Shown here in pieces: positions 18,101 through 25,425 of a stretch of 64,000 nt of DNA. The notes below the pieces were generated by a model that worked only from the letters and a program-made list of their open reading frames with translations, was not told where the DNA came from and searched no databases. Position 1 is the first letter of the stretch. Every line of letters begins with the position of its first letter. The stretch spans positions 54,626 through 118,625 of the forward strand of contig CAKOSZ010000006.1 in the NCBI GenBank assembly GCA_934119955.1. Direction: 5' to 3'. Made by a program: the position numbers and the translations under genes. Source of the DNA: an uncultured Bacilli bacterium (GTDB lineage: Bacteria > Bacillota_I > Bacilli_A > RF39 > UBA660).

Positions 18101-19188
18101 CTCAAAATTATGTTCATAATGAAGATGGTTCTGCACAAATTAAAATTGAAATAGATGGAAAAATACAGACAATTAATGTACCTCGTGCACTCGTTTCGTA
18201 CTTAGAAGAAATTAATTCGAATTGGATGTATTTGAGTAATGAAAAAATTAATAAAATGATTAATGAAGCGAATGAAATCATCAGTTCATATGATATTTAT
18301 GAAGATAGTGAGGGAAATAAAATTTGGAATATTGACTTCATTAAAAATGAAGCTGGTGAAAAAATAGTGGGAATTAGTGCAGATGATAGTACTTATCTTT
18401 ATAATAAATATGGTGAATCTTTATTAAAAGGTAAAACAATAGAAGAAATTAAAGTTATATTAAAACAAGAAGGAATAAAATTTAAAAGTTATGAAACTGT
18501 ATACATAGATGGACTATCTCAAAATGTTGATCTTGAAACAGATATTATTAATCATTTGTCAGAATTATTTGGTAATAATTGGTCTAGTAAAATTAAATCA
18601 ATTGATCAAATAAATGATATTAAAAATGCATATAAAAATGCTGATCAAAAAGCTCAAAAACAAGGTTTTGAAATTATTAATAAAAATCAAGAAAATGACA
18701 ATCTAGAAGACAATATAAAAATTCCAAATGAAAAAAATACATTTGTTGACAAGGAAGTTGTTACATCAAAAGAAGAAATTGAAATACTTGAAACGGAATC
18801 ATCTAATCAAAATGAAATCAATATTCCTACTCAACTTAAAGAAGATATTATGAAAGTTTTAACAGATAATGGATACACCAATATTCAAAAAACAAATGAT
18901 TTTTTGAATAGTTTATCACAAAATCAAATAGATGATATTCAAAGAAATAAAAATATAATAGAAAATAATATTGAGTATACAAAGGGTGGAAGTTTTGGTT
19001 CACAGCAATATTATGAGAATATTTATCACATAAATGAGTTAGAGCAATTAAATGGAAATATTTTGTCGATGTATGAAGAATTTATACAAAATCAAAAAAA
19101 CACTAATGACGTAACTTCTTCAACTTCAACTGCCCAACCATCATATTTAGAATCAGGATTAAATAATGTTGGAACTTTTATGAGTTAA
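12157..19188 (+). CDS. Giant 2343-aa putative type VII-type effector with papain-like and ART-like regions
   Basis: No signal peptide. Residues 1-280 are polar and helical, as in LXG-type delivery domains. About 300-600 is a mixed domain, followed by a Gly/Ala-rich hydrophobic region (about 625-790, from NMLPSILIGAALAPAGAAF on) that could insert in or cross a membrane. About 1120-1400 looks like a papain-fold cysteine peptidase: Cys1179 in GVCGYATVAN, His1357 in GGHSMYVIGI and Asn1380 in LTFGNEWVVPF, in the right order and spacing. About 1640-1850 has an ADP-ribosyltransferase-like order: Arg1722 (LDRVDS), a GFISTAK strand (Ser1738-Thr-Ala) and EKGEILIAPF with Glu1792. Ser/Thr/Gln-rich linkers separate the parts. 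The last 450 residues are unassigned. Use of CGT, GCG and GGC codons seems higher than in the neighbours, hinting at transfer. It could instead be a surface or tail-like protein. Confidence 0.65.
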   Translation: MAYIDTSDLESTYTTLEDLDNLLDDVNNDLKDINSNTNSEIRSNSQNIKVDNSKEQKDAVGEVLKSFEIGVEGISDSNLNSITNTTFSSNVFENSNIDSNLSSLSGEKFSSGDYSGFGVNSVIQNETSQVDMKYLREQYSDERIDSLPIEDEMKEALKKCLNNEDAESFYLVAGIINTQEQLKDSENEMARIDEEIEKTFDTGYKGEWCQKWCDENRSQSGKKGESGVYSDEEWSSAESAFDEYRTSLDSAARATKQNATSLRKSLIEKRAELSLMAYLPYYDAVSSTELEYNSNLFDTLPKDEMGLPLVSAPDGSAEDTPNINYILDHLFRNGYQEFLLSLVDEKGNFVLDREGWIVTTACSEEYSPLSLMETVEKTLDYLEKNGMDIDRDGVINNYNGAYGELERKAYKLLTIQERNVYEKLYHEDPDSAHAYLEAMEVTLNNRAGFENAKKIYEWYITGDDSFERVFNIGVVGVGGGVVGWAENAHAWITGDVTVTENEYTQQWFMQFVSTAFMTADIGEINKESLSQLKNYQIGEDTEGKPVYLLDDTAYNNLLSKLNKGETLNSNDVLYECKCMDQETYEFMQSVYDSPDFQNFLKQQDGSKFLWGDEEYWGNQVYSAANSIGNMLPSILIGAALAPAGAAFTVGATTVTYGQIASNALMFLSSAGSSYKEAKRNGHTESDSRLYGAVSGVSELATGYLLGRIPFVSKISGVLEDFSASSHHVFVSAGLALLGDILGEVKEEVVQIFISGAAEYFILGEDVTWKDLYTQIPDTVVSTVISTGITNGVPTVIQLGKYSLRVTVQDAKQIASSSDPKKMITDLFFARFAPSKESQSLNNSNYTQEQIIYIASRLSSDESILNTVDLITSDEMKAEVISNIIDNDIKLEALSKLNTSEAKLTVAVTLSDDSAKIKALPMIENLEEQKVLISTISKENQQEAIDVVNSTTLETKNSETTTVVDTTSNVSELSENLEQINEEVIDIIQNEDTQLDSINETIEENSQIELEITKDLTEELSDIENVSLESNTEPKQISTPREFFGEHRGQGGDIGINQNIISRNSRCKINNLTEIQITNFELYLNDLGITDKEAIVLKLKNNKALTAEEFRIFYSYLYDVEFKDSSDIIQDINNYVDVNVQQTSSIYNDLQNKLVTKYGMSNIEAKMLLDLINSKGLGVCGYATVANAIVWFISQNDLEAQFNERFGFSIFNENGTINESELLLDMFMFFNSHFFTETDGSLKLNQSILMSNGMIDIDVVDQLLIDLGHTTYGYDYQNKEAHKNINSLLIEYFESKGMSFKTENILYSKKNLLEYNEFVTSITDLVNDAIDNGVSLNLAAWQFNLTRGGRSKNYFGGHSMYVIGISNDVDNPGIRVLTFGNEWVVPFSVLYEGMSEGYNFSLSTIEISTNIEEQRKGNSGKNIEIESINDDKQTGVRLNTKDHDSLTAYEFETIESVFNSIVERQMSKHSYQYAYNYAIRVLKVVLNENRYDVVTSLNNARDNIKTVSNEAIQIYLNGLNNNQKTSQTVNQQSQTSIQNEVIDASSVSSNTDSQISSQETVSTQSEGIELITPQMEELSNQNNKEISSPDINVQEDVEVLETSIPTIEKNSQVTQQSTQITVKDGYIYLTLPNGEIITESTEKALKGYASAGHTDINFLLSSNLANELTILTSNNVSFDYNDKNNFNYAFDEKYYIGLITSIIGCYQEMLEYGSKKSLSGLDRVDSVNGLNKDSAGFISTAKRDNNMKPEEHKTNLLGMFGKSNDALAVTVNTGNVLCIEMDDYNAISQEKGEILIAPFCKTSYNENSNTLIVTPTEYCKSDVTLEQILDERPKLAEALKNWDNLIKKRNSYENVNSGENYNDSVYVKTQTEIRIAELESEIATYKEHLKYYLMNVFVELEETQTGKSISTRYVTINSDTQNTNLLNNNGATYTLEIGTKSFSLTENQVKILENTFGKEWYNNVDLNTFKNMQVYLNELELKSQNYVHNEDGSAQIKIEIDGKIQTINVPRALVSYLEEINSNWMYLSNEKINKMINEANEIISSYDIYEDSEGNKIWNIDFIKNEAGEKIVGISADDSTYLYNKYGESLLKGKTIEEIKVILKQEGIKFKSYETVYIDGLSQNVDLETDIINHLSELFGNNWSSKIKSIDQINDIKNAYKNADQKAQKQGFEIINKNQENDNLEDNIKIPNEKNTFVDKEVVTSKEEIEILETESSNQNEINIPTQLKEDIMKVLTDNGYTNIQKTNDFLNSLSQNQIDDIQRNKNIIENNIEYTKGGSFGSQQYYENIYHINELEQLNGNILSMYEEFIQNQKNTNDVTSSTSTAQPSYLESGLNNVGTFMS

Positions 19189-19628
19189 TCATATTATTAA
19201 AATAAGATATTAATATTAAAGTATTAAGTTGTAGAATAGCGAAACAAGCACGAAAATTAATAAGATAAGTTTGTACTTTCTTGCTGATGATTGATTGATC
19301 ATATCATAAAGATATTTTTTAGAAGTATTATAACGATATTTAACGTCAATAGTTATTTTTTACCATATGATGTTTAATTTTATCAATTTTGATAAAATTA
19401 GAAAGAAAAAAGATAATTAATATAATTTTTGACATGATATATACTTCAATTCTATATTACTTGGTCAAAATATTTATAGATGTATACGCCATTTTTGATA
19501 GATAAAAACAATAATTTTTATATCAAAATTATTTCAAAAAGAAAGTGGATAAAATATAAATAAAGAAAAAAGTGATAGTTTATATATAAACTTTGTATAC
19601 TACCTATGGTTATGAAAGGAATAATTTT
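19189..19628 (+). other. Gene-free stretch with two palindromes
   Basis: 440 bp without a convincing gene. TAATTTTATCAA (19375-19386) and its exact complement at 19389-19400 form a 12-bp inverted repeat with a 2-nt centre and no T run, so it looks more like a protein-binding site than a terminator. AGTTTATATATAAACT (19577-19592) is a perfect 16-bp palindrome 37 bp before the next start. I see no clear terminator for the giant gene. Confidence 0.5.
19577..19592. promoter_or_regulatory. Perfect 16-bp palindrome before the 233-aa gene
   Basis: AGTTTATATATAAACT equals its own reverse complement. The overlap with TATATA-type promoter sequence close to the start at 19629 suggests an operator. A chance AT-rich palindrome is possible. 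Confidence 0.4.
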
Positions 19629-20330
19629 ATGAAAAAAATAACAATTGAAATGTATGAAACAAGATTTCCTAATGGGAATTTTGATTACTTTAATAATTTA
19701 AGTAATGAGGATAAAGAAGATTATTTGAATTTATATTCTCTTTATTCTGAATTATTATATCAATATATAATCTCTAAATTGAATTTAAAAAGATATGATG
19801 ATATGATAAAAAATAGTAAAAATAATTTTAAAGAAGTGAACATATTAAACATGGATTTATATCAATATTTAGCAAGTGATTATTTGAATTTTTTCTATAT
19901 AAGAAATAATTTATATATAGAGAGACTAAATGGTGAAGAAATAAAATTTTTGAAAACAATAAATGATAGTAATATAAACAGTCGTGATAACATTAATTTA
20001 TTTATTGAAAGAACTTATGAGAAAGTATGTCTTGAAAACTTAGATCCAAAAAATAATTATGACATATTTTATTCAAAGTATGACGATTTAGAGTATTATA
20101 AACCCAATAATTGTATTTTAATAGGATATAGATTTGATGATTATTACGTATCAAATAATATTACAGATGAAGAATGGAACAAACAAGATAATAACAGGCA
20201 ATTTGAACTAAAATGTATAGAAATTGGATTATCAAAAAAATGTAAAGATATATTAAAAGTTCCTGTGTATTTTCAAAAGTATGATATGTTTAATATCAAT
20301 AAATTGGAGTTTTTAAGCAAAGAGAAGTGA
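19629..20330 (+). CDS. Unknown 233-aa acidic protein downstream of the giant effector
   Basis: The start is ATG 19629, with AAAGGA 8 nt upstream; the longer frame from TTG 19593 has no ribosome site. The protein begins MKKITIEMYETRFPNGNFDYF, is rich in Tyr, Asn and Asp, has no membrane segment and ends in a Lys-rich tail. The central part (DLYQYLASDYLNFFYIRNN) is probably helical, and a second part has KPNNCILIGYRFDDYYVSN. I do not recognise the family. Being the next gene after a putative toxin, it could be an immunity protein, but it has its own upstream region and the gap is 440 bp, so this is a guess. Confidence 0.55.
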   Translation: MKKITIEMYETRFPNGNFDYFNNLSNEDKEDYLNLYSLYSELLYQYIISKLNLKRYDDMIKNSKNNFKEVNILNMDLYQYLASDYLNFFYIRNNLYIERLNGEEIKFLKTINDSNINSRDNINLFIERTYEKVCLENLDPKNNYDIFYSKYDDLEYYKPNNCILIGYRFDDYYVSNNITDEEWNKQDNNRQFELKCIEIGLSKKCKDILKVPVYFQKYDMFNINKLEFLSKEK

Positions 20331-20390
20331 TTAATTAATTATTATTACCTTTTGATGTTTGAAAACAAAAAAATATTTAATGATATTTGT

Positions 20391-20435
20391 TTTACTTTTG
20401 TTTCACAAAACCTTATAATGTGATACAAAAGTAAA
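20391..20435. promoter_or_regulatory. Large inverted repeat across the spoIVA promoter
   Basis: TTTACTTTTGT (20391-20401) pairs with ACAAAAGTAAA (20425-20435); after one T-T mismatch, TCACA (20403-20407) pairs with TGTGA (20419-20423). The arms are 17 nt with an 11-nt centre. A -10 element TATAAT (20414-20419) lies at the centre and right arm. A dimeric repressor bound here would block the promoter. About 90 bp separate it from the start codon. Confidence 0.55.
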
Positions 20436-20525
20436 GTTAGAAAAAATAAACTAGTTAGTTATAGAAAAAATAGTTCTAAGTACTCATTCTTCACATATTC
20501 TTTAATGAATAGAAAGTGAGTGTTT

Positions 20526-22001
20526 ATGGATAAAAATGAAATTATTAAAAATATAAGTCTAAGAACGGGTGGAGATATTTATCTTGGAGTAGTAGGTGGA
20601 GTTAGAACTGGTAAAAGTACTTTTATTAAAAAAATGGTTGAAACTTTAATTGTTCCAAATATCACAGATGAATATGAAAGAAAAAGATGTTTAGATGAAA
20701 TACCTCAAAGTGCGGCTGGAAAAACAGTAATGACAACGGAACCTAAATTTGTTCCTAATAATGCAATTGATATTAATATTGATGATTTTTCTTGTAAAAT
20801 TAGATTAATTGATTGTGTTGGTTATATTATTAAAAATGCTAAGGGAATAGAAGATGAAAATGGACCGAGAATGGTTAAAACACCTTGGTATGATGAAATG
20901 ATTCCATTTAGTGAAGCAGCAGAACTTGGAACTGAAAAAGTTATTAAAGAACATTCAACAATTGGAATAGTTGTTACAACTGATGGTTCAATTGGAGAAT
21001 TTGAAAGAAGTGATTATGTTGAGGCTGAGGATAGAGTAATAACTGAGTTAAAAGAAATTAATAAACCATTTATAGTTATTATGAATACAACTCATCCAAT
21101 GTTACCAGAAACAATTCGTCTTTGTGATAACATTAAAGAAAAATATAATGTTCCAGTTTTACCACTTAGTGTAGAAACAATGACAGAACGTGATATGATT
21201 GATATTTTAAGAGAGGCCTTATATGAATTTCCAATTTTAGAAGTAAAGGTAAAATTACCAGATTGGATTGCTGTTTTAAATCACAATCATCCAGTCAAAA
21301 AAGTTTATATTGATGCTATTAAAGAAAGTGTAGTTGAAATTGATAAATTAAGAAGTGTCGAATCAATTACTAAGCATTTTAGGGAAAGTGAAGAAATAGA
21401 AAAAGCCTATTTATCAAGTGTTGATCCGGCAACTGGAGAAGTAATTATAACCTTGGAAGCACCTGATGATTTATATAATAAAGTAATAAATGAAATTATC
21501 AACATAGATGTTTCTAATAAAAAAGAATTACTTAAATTATTTCAAGAATATAATGAAGCCAAACTTGAATATGATCAAATTAAATATGCTCTTAAAATGG
21601 TAAAACAAACAGGATATGGGGTAGCAACTCCAACTTTAAATGATATGAAATTAACTAATCCTGAAATTACCAAACAAGGTACTCGTTTTGGAGTTAAATT
21701 AAAAGCAACTGCTCCATCAATTCACATGATAAGAGTAGATGTTAATTCAACTTTTGAACCAATTATTGGATCAGAACTTCAAAGTAGAGAGTTAATTAAT
21801 CATTTAATGAAAGATTATGAAACCAATCCTCAAAGTATTTGGAAAAGTGAAATATTTGGTAGAAGCCTAGATGTAATTGTTCAAGAAGGTATTCAATCTA
21901 AAATAAATATGATGCCTGAAAATATTAGATTTAAACTTCAACAAACCTTAACTAAGATAGTTAATCGTGGATCAGGTAATTTAATTGCTATTGTTTTATA
22001 G
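20526..22001 (+). CDS. spoIVA: Stage IV sporulation protein A (spore coat basement ATPase)
   Basis: 491 aa from ATG 20526 (Bacillus SpoIVA has 492 aa); the in-frame GTG at 20520 is less likely because the family begins M-x-K-x-D/E. SpoIVA hydrolyses ATP to polymerise on the forespore surface as the base of the coat. The Walker A motif GGVRTGKST has Lys30, at the same number as in Bacillus, and the DELPQSAAGKT-like stretch (EIPQSAAGKT), TTEPKFVP, EDENGPRM and the final GNLIAIVL are all typical. It is a single-gene unit with a palindromic promoter region and its own terminator. Its intact state argues that this lineage can form, or recently formed, endospores. Confidence 0.97.
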   Translation: MDKNEIIKNISLRTGGDIYLGVVGGVRTGKSTFIKKMVETLIVPNITDEYERKRCLDEIPQSAAGKTVMTTEPKFVPNNAIDINIDDFSCKIRLIDCVGYIIKNAKGIEDENGPRMVKTPWYDEMIPFSEAAELGTEKVIKEHSTIGIVVTTDGSIGEFERSDYVEAEDRVITELKEINKPFIVIMNTTHPMLPETIRLCDNIKEKYNVPVLPLSVETMTERDMIDILREALYEFPILEVKVKLPDWIAVLNHNHPVKKVYIDAIKESVVEIDKLRSVESITKHFRESEEIEKAYLSSVDPATGEVIITLEAPDDLYNKVINEIINIDVSNKKELLKLFQEYNEAKLEYDQIKYALKMVKQTGYGVATPTLNDMKLTNPEITKQGTRFGVKLKATAPSIHMIRVDVNSTFEPIIGSELQSRELINHLMKDYETNPQSIWKSEIFGRSLDVIVQEGIQSKINMMPENIRFKLQQTLTKIVNRGSGNLIAIVL

Positions 22002-22011
22002 CAATTTTTTT
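21984..22011 (+). terminator. Terminator overlapping the end of spoIVA
   Basis: ATTGCTAT (21984-21991) and ATAGCAAT (21998-22005) form an 8-bp stem with a TGTTTT loop and seven T follow. The stem includes the last codons and the stop. Confidence 0.75.
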
Positions 22012-22080
22012 GCTCTTATCTAAGATGTATTAGAAAAAATTAATAATCAATCTTGTATTTTTCTAAACTTTAAGATATAA

Positions 22081-22833
22081 TTTTATTATAATAAAGCAAA
22101 TATTATTTTAACAGGTGGAACAGGAACAAAAGATAATCCGTATCATATTTCAGGAGACAAGGAACAACCAACTATAAATACAACCCTTTTAAATACAAGA
22201 ACAGTAGGAGAGTATGTAATATTTGATGAAGATGGAAATGCTTCAACTAAGGAACTTTATAGAATAGTAGGCATTGAAAACGGAAAAGTTAAATTAAATA
22301 AAAATGATTATATAAAAAGTGAAGGCACTGCGGTTTTAAAAAAGTTTGGAACTACTGTAACTTATGGTAGTGGAACAAGTGACGATTACTGGAATTATTA
22401 TTTAAATAATACTTGGTATAATAGTTTATCAGCAAAAAATATGATAGAAAGTGGAACTTATTATATAAAAACAAGAAAAAATGATGTAGCAAATAGTTCG
22501 TATAAAAATTCTTTATGTAATACAGATAATACCATCGAAACAACTAAGAATTGTACAAGAACAACAACTGTTTGGAATGGTTACGTAGGACTTCCTAGAT
22601 ATGGGGAAATGTTTGCTAGTCAACAAGGAAGTGGTTCTTCTGGTTCAAGTTATATGTGGTTATTAACCCCAGATTCATCTTATTTTGTTTCTGATATTTA
22701 TTCAATGAATATTAGTAGTTACAATAGTTATACTAAAACATTTGCTGCTCGACCATCATTATACCTTAAATCAACTGTTAAAATAACCGGAGGAGACGGA
22801 ACCAAATCCAATCCATTCACAATAAGTTTATAA
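22081..22833 (+). pseudogene. 5'-truncated remnant of a repetitive surface protein (DUF6273-like modules)
   Basis: An open frame runs from just after a TAA at 22078 to TAA at 22831-22833. It starts in mid-domain with ILTGGTGTKDNPYHIS, which matches the end of the module itself (KITGGDGTKSNPFTISL at the C-terminus), so the upstream part of a multi-module protein is missing. No ATG, GTG or TTG occurs in frame before 22441. The module has the features of DUF6273-like domains of uncultured Firmicutes: ELYRIVGIENGKVKL, DDYWNYYLNNTWYN, GLPRYGEMFAS, WLLTPDS, and the ending RPSLYLKS. A short protein from ATG 22441 (130 aa) could still be made, but that would cut the domain in half. No promoter or signal peptide was found. 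Confidence 0.65.
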
Positions 22834-22861
22834 TTTTTTCTTTAAAAAAGTTAGAAAAAAC

Positions 22862-22890
22862 TTGACAAAGGTCTTGGTTTAAACTAAGAT
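22862..22890 (+). promoter_or_regulatory. Promoter of the aspS T-box leader
   Basis: TTGACA (22862-22867) and TAAGAT (22885-22890), 17-bp spacer. Confidence 0.7.
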
Positions 22891-22896
22891 ATAGAT

Positions 22897-23087
22897 ATAT
22901 TTGTTGTTTGAAGGAGTAGTGTTTTGATTTCTTTTAGAGAGTTAGTGGTTGGTGCAAACTAATAGAATAGAAATATGAAGACATCAAATGTAAGCAAAGC
23001 GGTTGTGCGTTATAACAAATAAGTTAGATTACTCTAAGAAATAAGGTGGTACCACGGTTAATTCGTCCTTATACTTAGAGTTTTTTT
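22897..23087 (+). promoter_or_regulatory. T-box riboswitch (tRNA-Asp sensing) of aspS
   Basis: The leader contains the T-box core AAGGTGGTACCACGG (23043-23057), which forms the antiterminator bulge that pairs with the free 3' end of uncharged tRNA. The competing terminator is ACTCTAAG (23031-23038) plus ATAAGG (23041-23046), pairing with CCTTAT (23067-23072) and CTTAGAGT (23074-23081), then a run of T. In stem I, GAAGACATC holds a likely specifier triplet GAC (22980-22982), an Asp codon, agreeing with the aspS gene it precedes. When tRNA-Asp is uncharged, transcription reads through into aspS and the ITPase gene. Confidence 0.93.
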
Positions 23088-23099
23088 ATAGGAGGAAAT

Positions 23100-24833
23100 A
23101 TGAAAGGTAACATTTATAGAGATATTTATTGTGGGGAAGTAACAACAGAATATGTTGGAAAGGAGTTGAAACTTGCTGGTTGGATTAATTCAATTCGTAA
23201 TTTAGGTAGTTTAGTTTTTATTACTTTAAGAGATGAAACAGGAATTATTCAATTAATAAGTGAAGACGTAGAAAAATACACCAATATTACCAAAGAAAGT
23301 ACAGTAACAGTTACAGGTGTTGTAAGAAGAAGAACTGATGATATGATTAATCCTAATATGAAAACCGGAGAAGTTGAAGTATTACTTTCAAGTTTAGAAG
23401 TATTAGGAGAATGTGTTAATGTCTTACCATTTGAAATTAATAAATCAAAAGAAAGTTTGGAAGATACAAGATTAAAATATCGTTATCTTGATTTAAGAAA
23501 TGAAAGTGTTCACAATAACATTTTATTTCGTAGCAAGGTAATTGATTTTATTAGAACAACAATGAAAAGTATGGATTTTACAGAAATCCAAACTCCAATT
23601 GTTACATCATCTAGTCCAGAAGGAGCCAGAGATTTTATTATTCCATCTCGTAAATTTAAAGGAAAATTTTATGCTCTTCCGCAAGCACCACAAATATTTA
23701 AACAATTATTAATGGTTTCAGGCTTTAATAAATATTTTCAAATTGCTCCTTGCTTTCGTGACGAAGATCCAAGAAGTGATAGATTATACGGAGAATTCTA
23801 CCAATTAGACTTTGAAATGAGTTTTGCAACTGATGAAGATGTTTATAAAGTAGGAGAGAAAGTATTTTATGATATATTTACAACATTTAGTGATAAATCA
23901 GTAAGTCCCTATCCATTTAAAAGAATTCCTTATAAAGAAGCAATGTTAAAATATGGAACTGATAAACCAGATTTAAGAAATCCTTTAATAATTGAAGATT
24001 TAACTGATATTTTAAAAAATAGTGATTTTGCTCCTTTTAAAGATACAACTATAAGAGGAATTAAAGTAGAAAATCTTGATAAACCAAATTCTTGGTATAA
24101 ACAAATGGAAGAATATGTTAAAGGAATAAAAGGAGTACTTGGTTATATCAAGGTTACAAGTGATGGTTTTAAATCAAGTCTTGATAAATTCTTTAATGAA
24201 GAAATTCGTGAACAATTAAAAGAAAAACTTAATTTAAATCCAGGGGACGCAGTATTCATTATTGCTGATAAAGAAAATTGTGCTAAGATGATGGGACAAC
24301 TTCGTATTAAATTAGGTCAAGAACTAAATTTGATTGATAAAAATGTTTATGAATTTTGTATTATAAATGATTTTCCATTTTATGAAATGGGAGATGACGG
24401 GAATATTGAATTTTCTCATAATCCATTTAGCATGCCCCAAGGTGGACTTGATGCTTTAAATAACAAAAATCCTTTTGATATAGTTGCTTATCAATATGAC
24501 TTTGTATGTAATGGTTATGAAATGGCCTCAGGGGGAGTTCGAAATCATGATAGAGAAATTCTTAAAAAAGCCTTTGAACTTGCAGGGTATAGTGAAGATG
24601 TGGTTATTTCTAAATTTCCAAGTTTATATGAAGCATTTAAATATGGTGCTCCACCTCATGCTGGTATGGCACCTGGTTTAGATAGAATTTTAATGCTTTT
24701 AAAAGATGAAGAAAATATAAGGGAAGTTGTACCATTCCCATTAAGTGCAAATGGGATGGATCCTATGATGGGTTGTCCTAATGAAGTATTTGATAGTCAA
24801 CTTCGTGAAACTCATATTAAAATAAGAGATTAA
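23100..24833 (+). CDS. aspS: Aspartyl-tRNA synthetase
   Basis: 577 aa, bacterial type class II enzyme that attaches Asp to tRNA-Asp. N-terminal OB-fold anticodon domain (LAGWINSIRNLGSLVFITLRD region, about 25-45), class II catalytic core with motif 2 CFRDEDPRSDR and motif 3 GMAPGLDRILMLL, and between them the bacterial GAD insertion (about 285-405). The flipping-loop region has SSPEGARDF. Whether it also charges tRNA-Asn cannot be decided here. The start follows AGGAGG by 5 nt. It is controlled by the T-box leader and cotranscribed with the next gene, which starts one base after its stop. Confidence 0.96.
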   Translation: MKGNIYRDIYCGEVTTEYVGKELKLAGWINSIRNLGSLVFITLRDETGIIQLISEDVEKYTNITKESTVTVTGVVRRRTDDMINPNMKTGEVEVLLSSLEVLGECVNVLPFEINKSKESLEDTRLKYRYLDLRNESVHNNILFRSKVIDFIRTTMKSMDFTEIQTPIVTSSSPEGARDFIIPSRKFKGKFYALPQAPQIFKQLLMVSGFNKYFQIAPCFRDEDPRSDRLYGEFYQLDFEMSFATDEDVYKVGEKVFYDIFTTFSDKSVSPYPFKRIPYKEAMLKYGTDKPDLRNPLIIEDLTDILKNSDFAPFKDTTIRGIKVENLDKPNSWYKQMEEYVKGIKGVLGYIKVTSDGFKSSLDKFFNEEIREQLKEKLNLNPGDAVFIIADKENCAKMMGQLRIKLGQELNLIDKNVYEFCIINDFPFYEMGDDGNIEFSHNPFSMPQGGLDALNNKNPFDIVAYQYDFVCNGYEMASGGVRNHDREILKKAFELAGYSEDVVISKFPSLYEAFKYGAPPHAGMAPGLDRILMLLKDEENIREVVPFPLSANGMDPMMGCPNEVFDSQLRETHIKIRD

Positions 24834-24834
24834 A

Positions 24835-25425
24835 ATGGAAATAATTTACGGAACTACTAATCCTAATAAAATAAAAGAAATGAGTTTACTTCTTAAACCT
24901 TTTAATATAAAACTTTTATCTCTTAAAGATATAAATTTTAATAACGAGATAGAAGAAAATGGGGAAACGTTTTTAGAAAATTCTTTAATTAAGGCTAAAA
25001 GTATCTATTCATTTTGTAAATTAAATAATCTTGATTATCCAATTTTAACTGATGATGCTGGAATTTCTATTAAGGCTTTAAATGGAAGACCTGGGGTTAA
25101 AACAGCAAGATATGCAGGAGATCATGCACCTCAGGAAATAGTTTTAAAAAAAATACTTCAAGAATTATCAGGAGTAAATGATAGAAAAGCAACATTCACT
25201 TGTTCCTTAACCTTAATAATAAATGAAGAAATAATTCAAGTAGAAGGAAAAAATGAAGGTGTTATTTCCTATGATTATAAAACCTTAGGTGGTTTTACAT
25301 TTTCACCTATCTTTATTCCAGAAGGATACCAAGAACCAATCATTAATCTTAAAAATGTAGAAACACATCGTACTAAAGCAACTTTAAAATTAATAGAAGA
25401 GCTTAAAAAAAGAAAAGTTATTTAA
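24835..25425 (+). CDS. XTP/dITP diphosphatase (Ham1/RdgB family), slightly divergent
   Basis: 196 aa, normal length. The family removes ITP, dITP and XTP from the nucleotide pool, releasing pyrophosphate. The substrate loop TTNPNKIKEM near the N-terminus, the metal/base motif LTDDAGISIKALNGRPGVKTARYAG (about 72-96, with D-D-A-G for D-D-S-G) and HRTKA at the end are conserved. The usual GFGYDPIF reads GGFTFSPIF, changing the Tyr-Asp of a conserved loop, so specificity could differ. Its 3' end overlaps the convergent LexA-like gene by 4 bp. Confidence 0.88.
   Translation: MEIIYGTTNPNKIKEMSLLLKPFNIKLLSLKDINFNNEIEENGETFLENSLIKAKSIYSFCKLNNLDYPILTDDAGISIKALNGRPGVKTARYAGDHAPQEIVLKKILQELSGVNDRKATFTCSLTLIINEEIIQVEGKNEGVISYDYKTLGGFTFSPIFIPEGYQEPIINLKNVETHRTKATLKLIEELKKRKVI

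Noticed and set aside
22441..22833. Independent 130-aa gene starting at ATG 22441
   Set aside because: The same frame is open and domain-like for 360 bp upstream, so the ATG lies in the middle of a module; treated as a truncated remnant.
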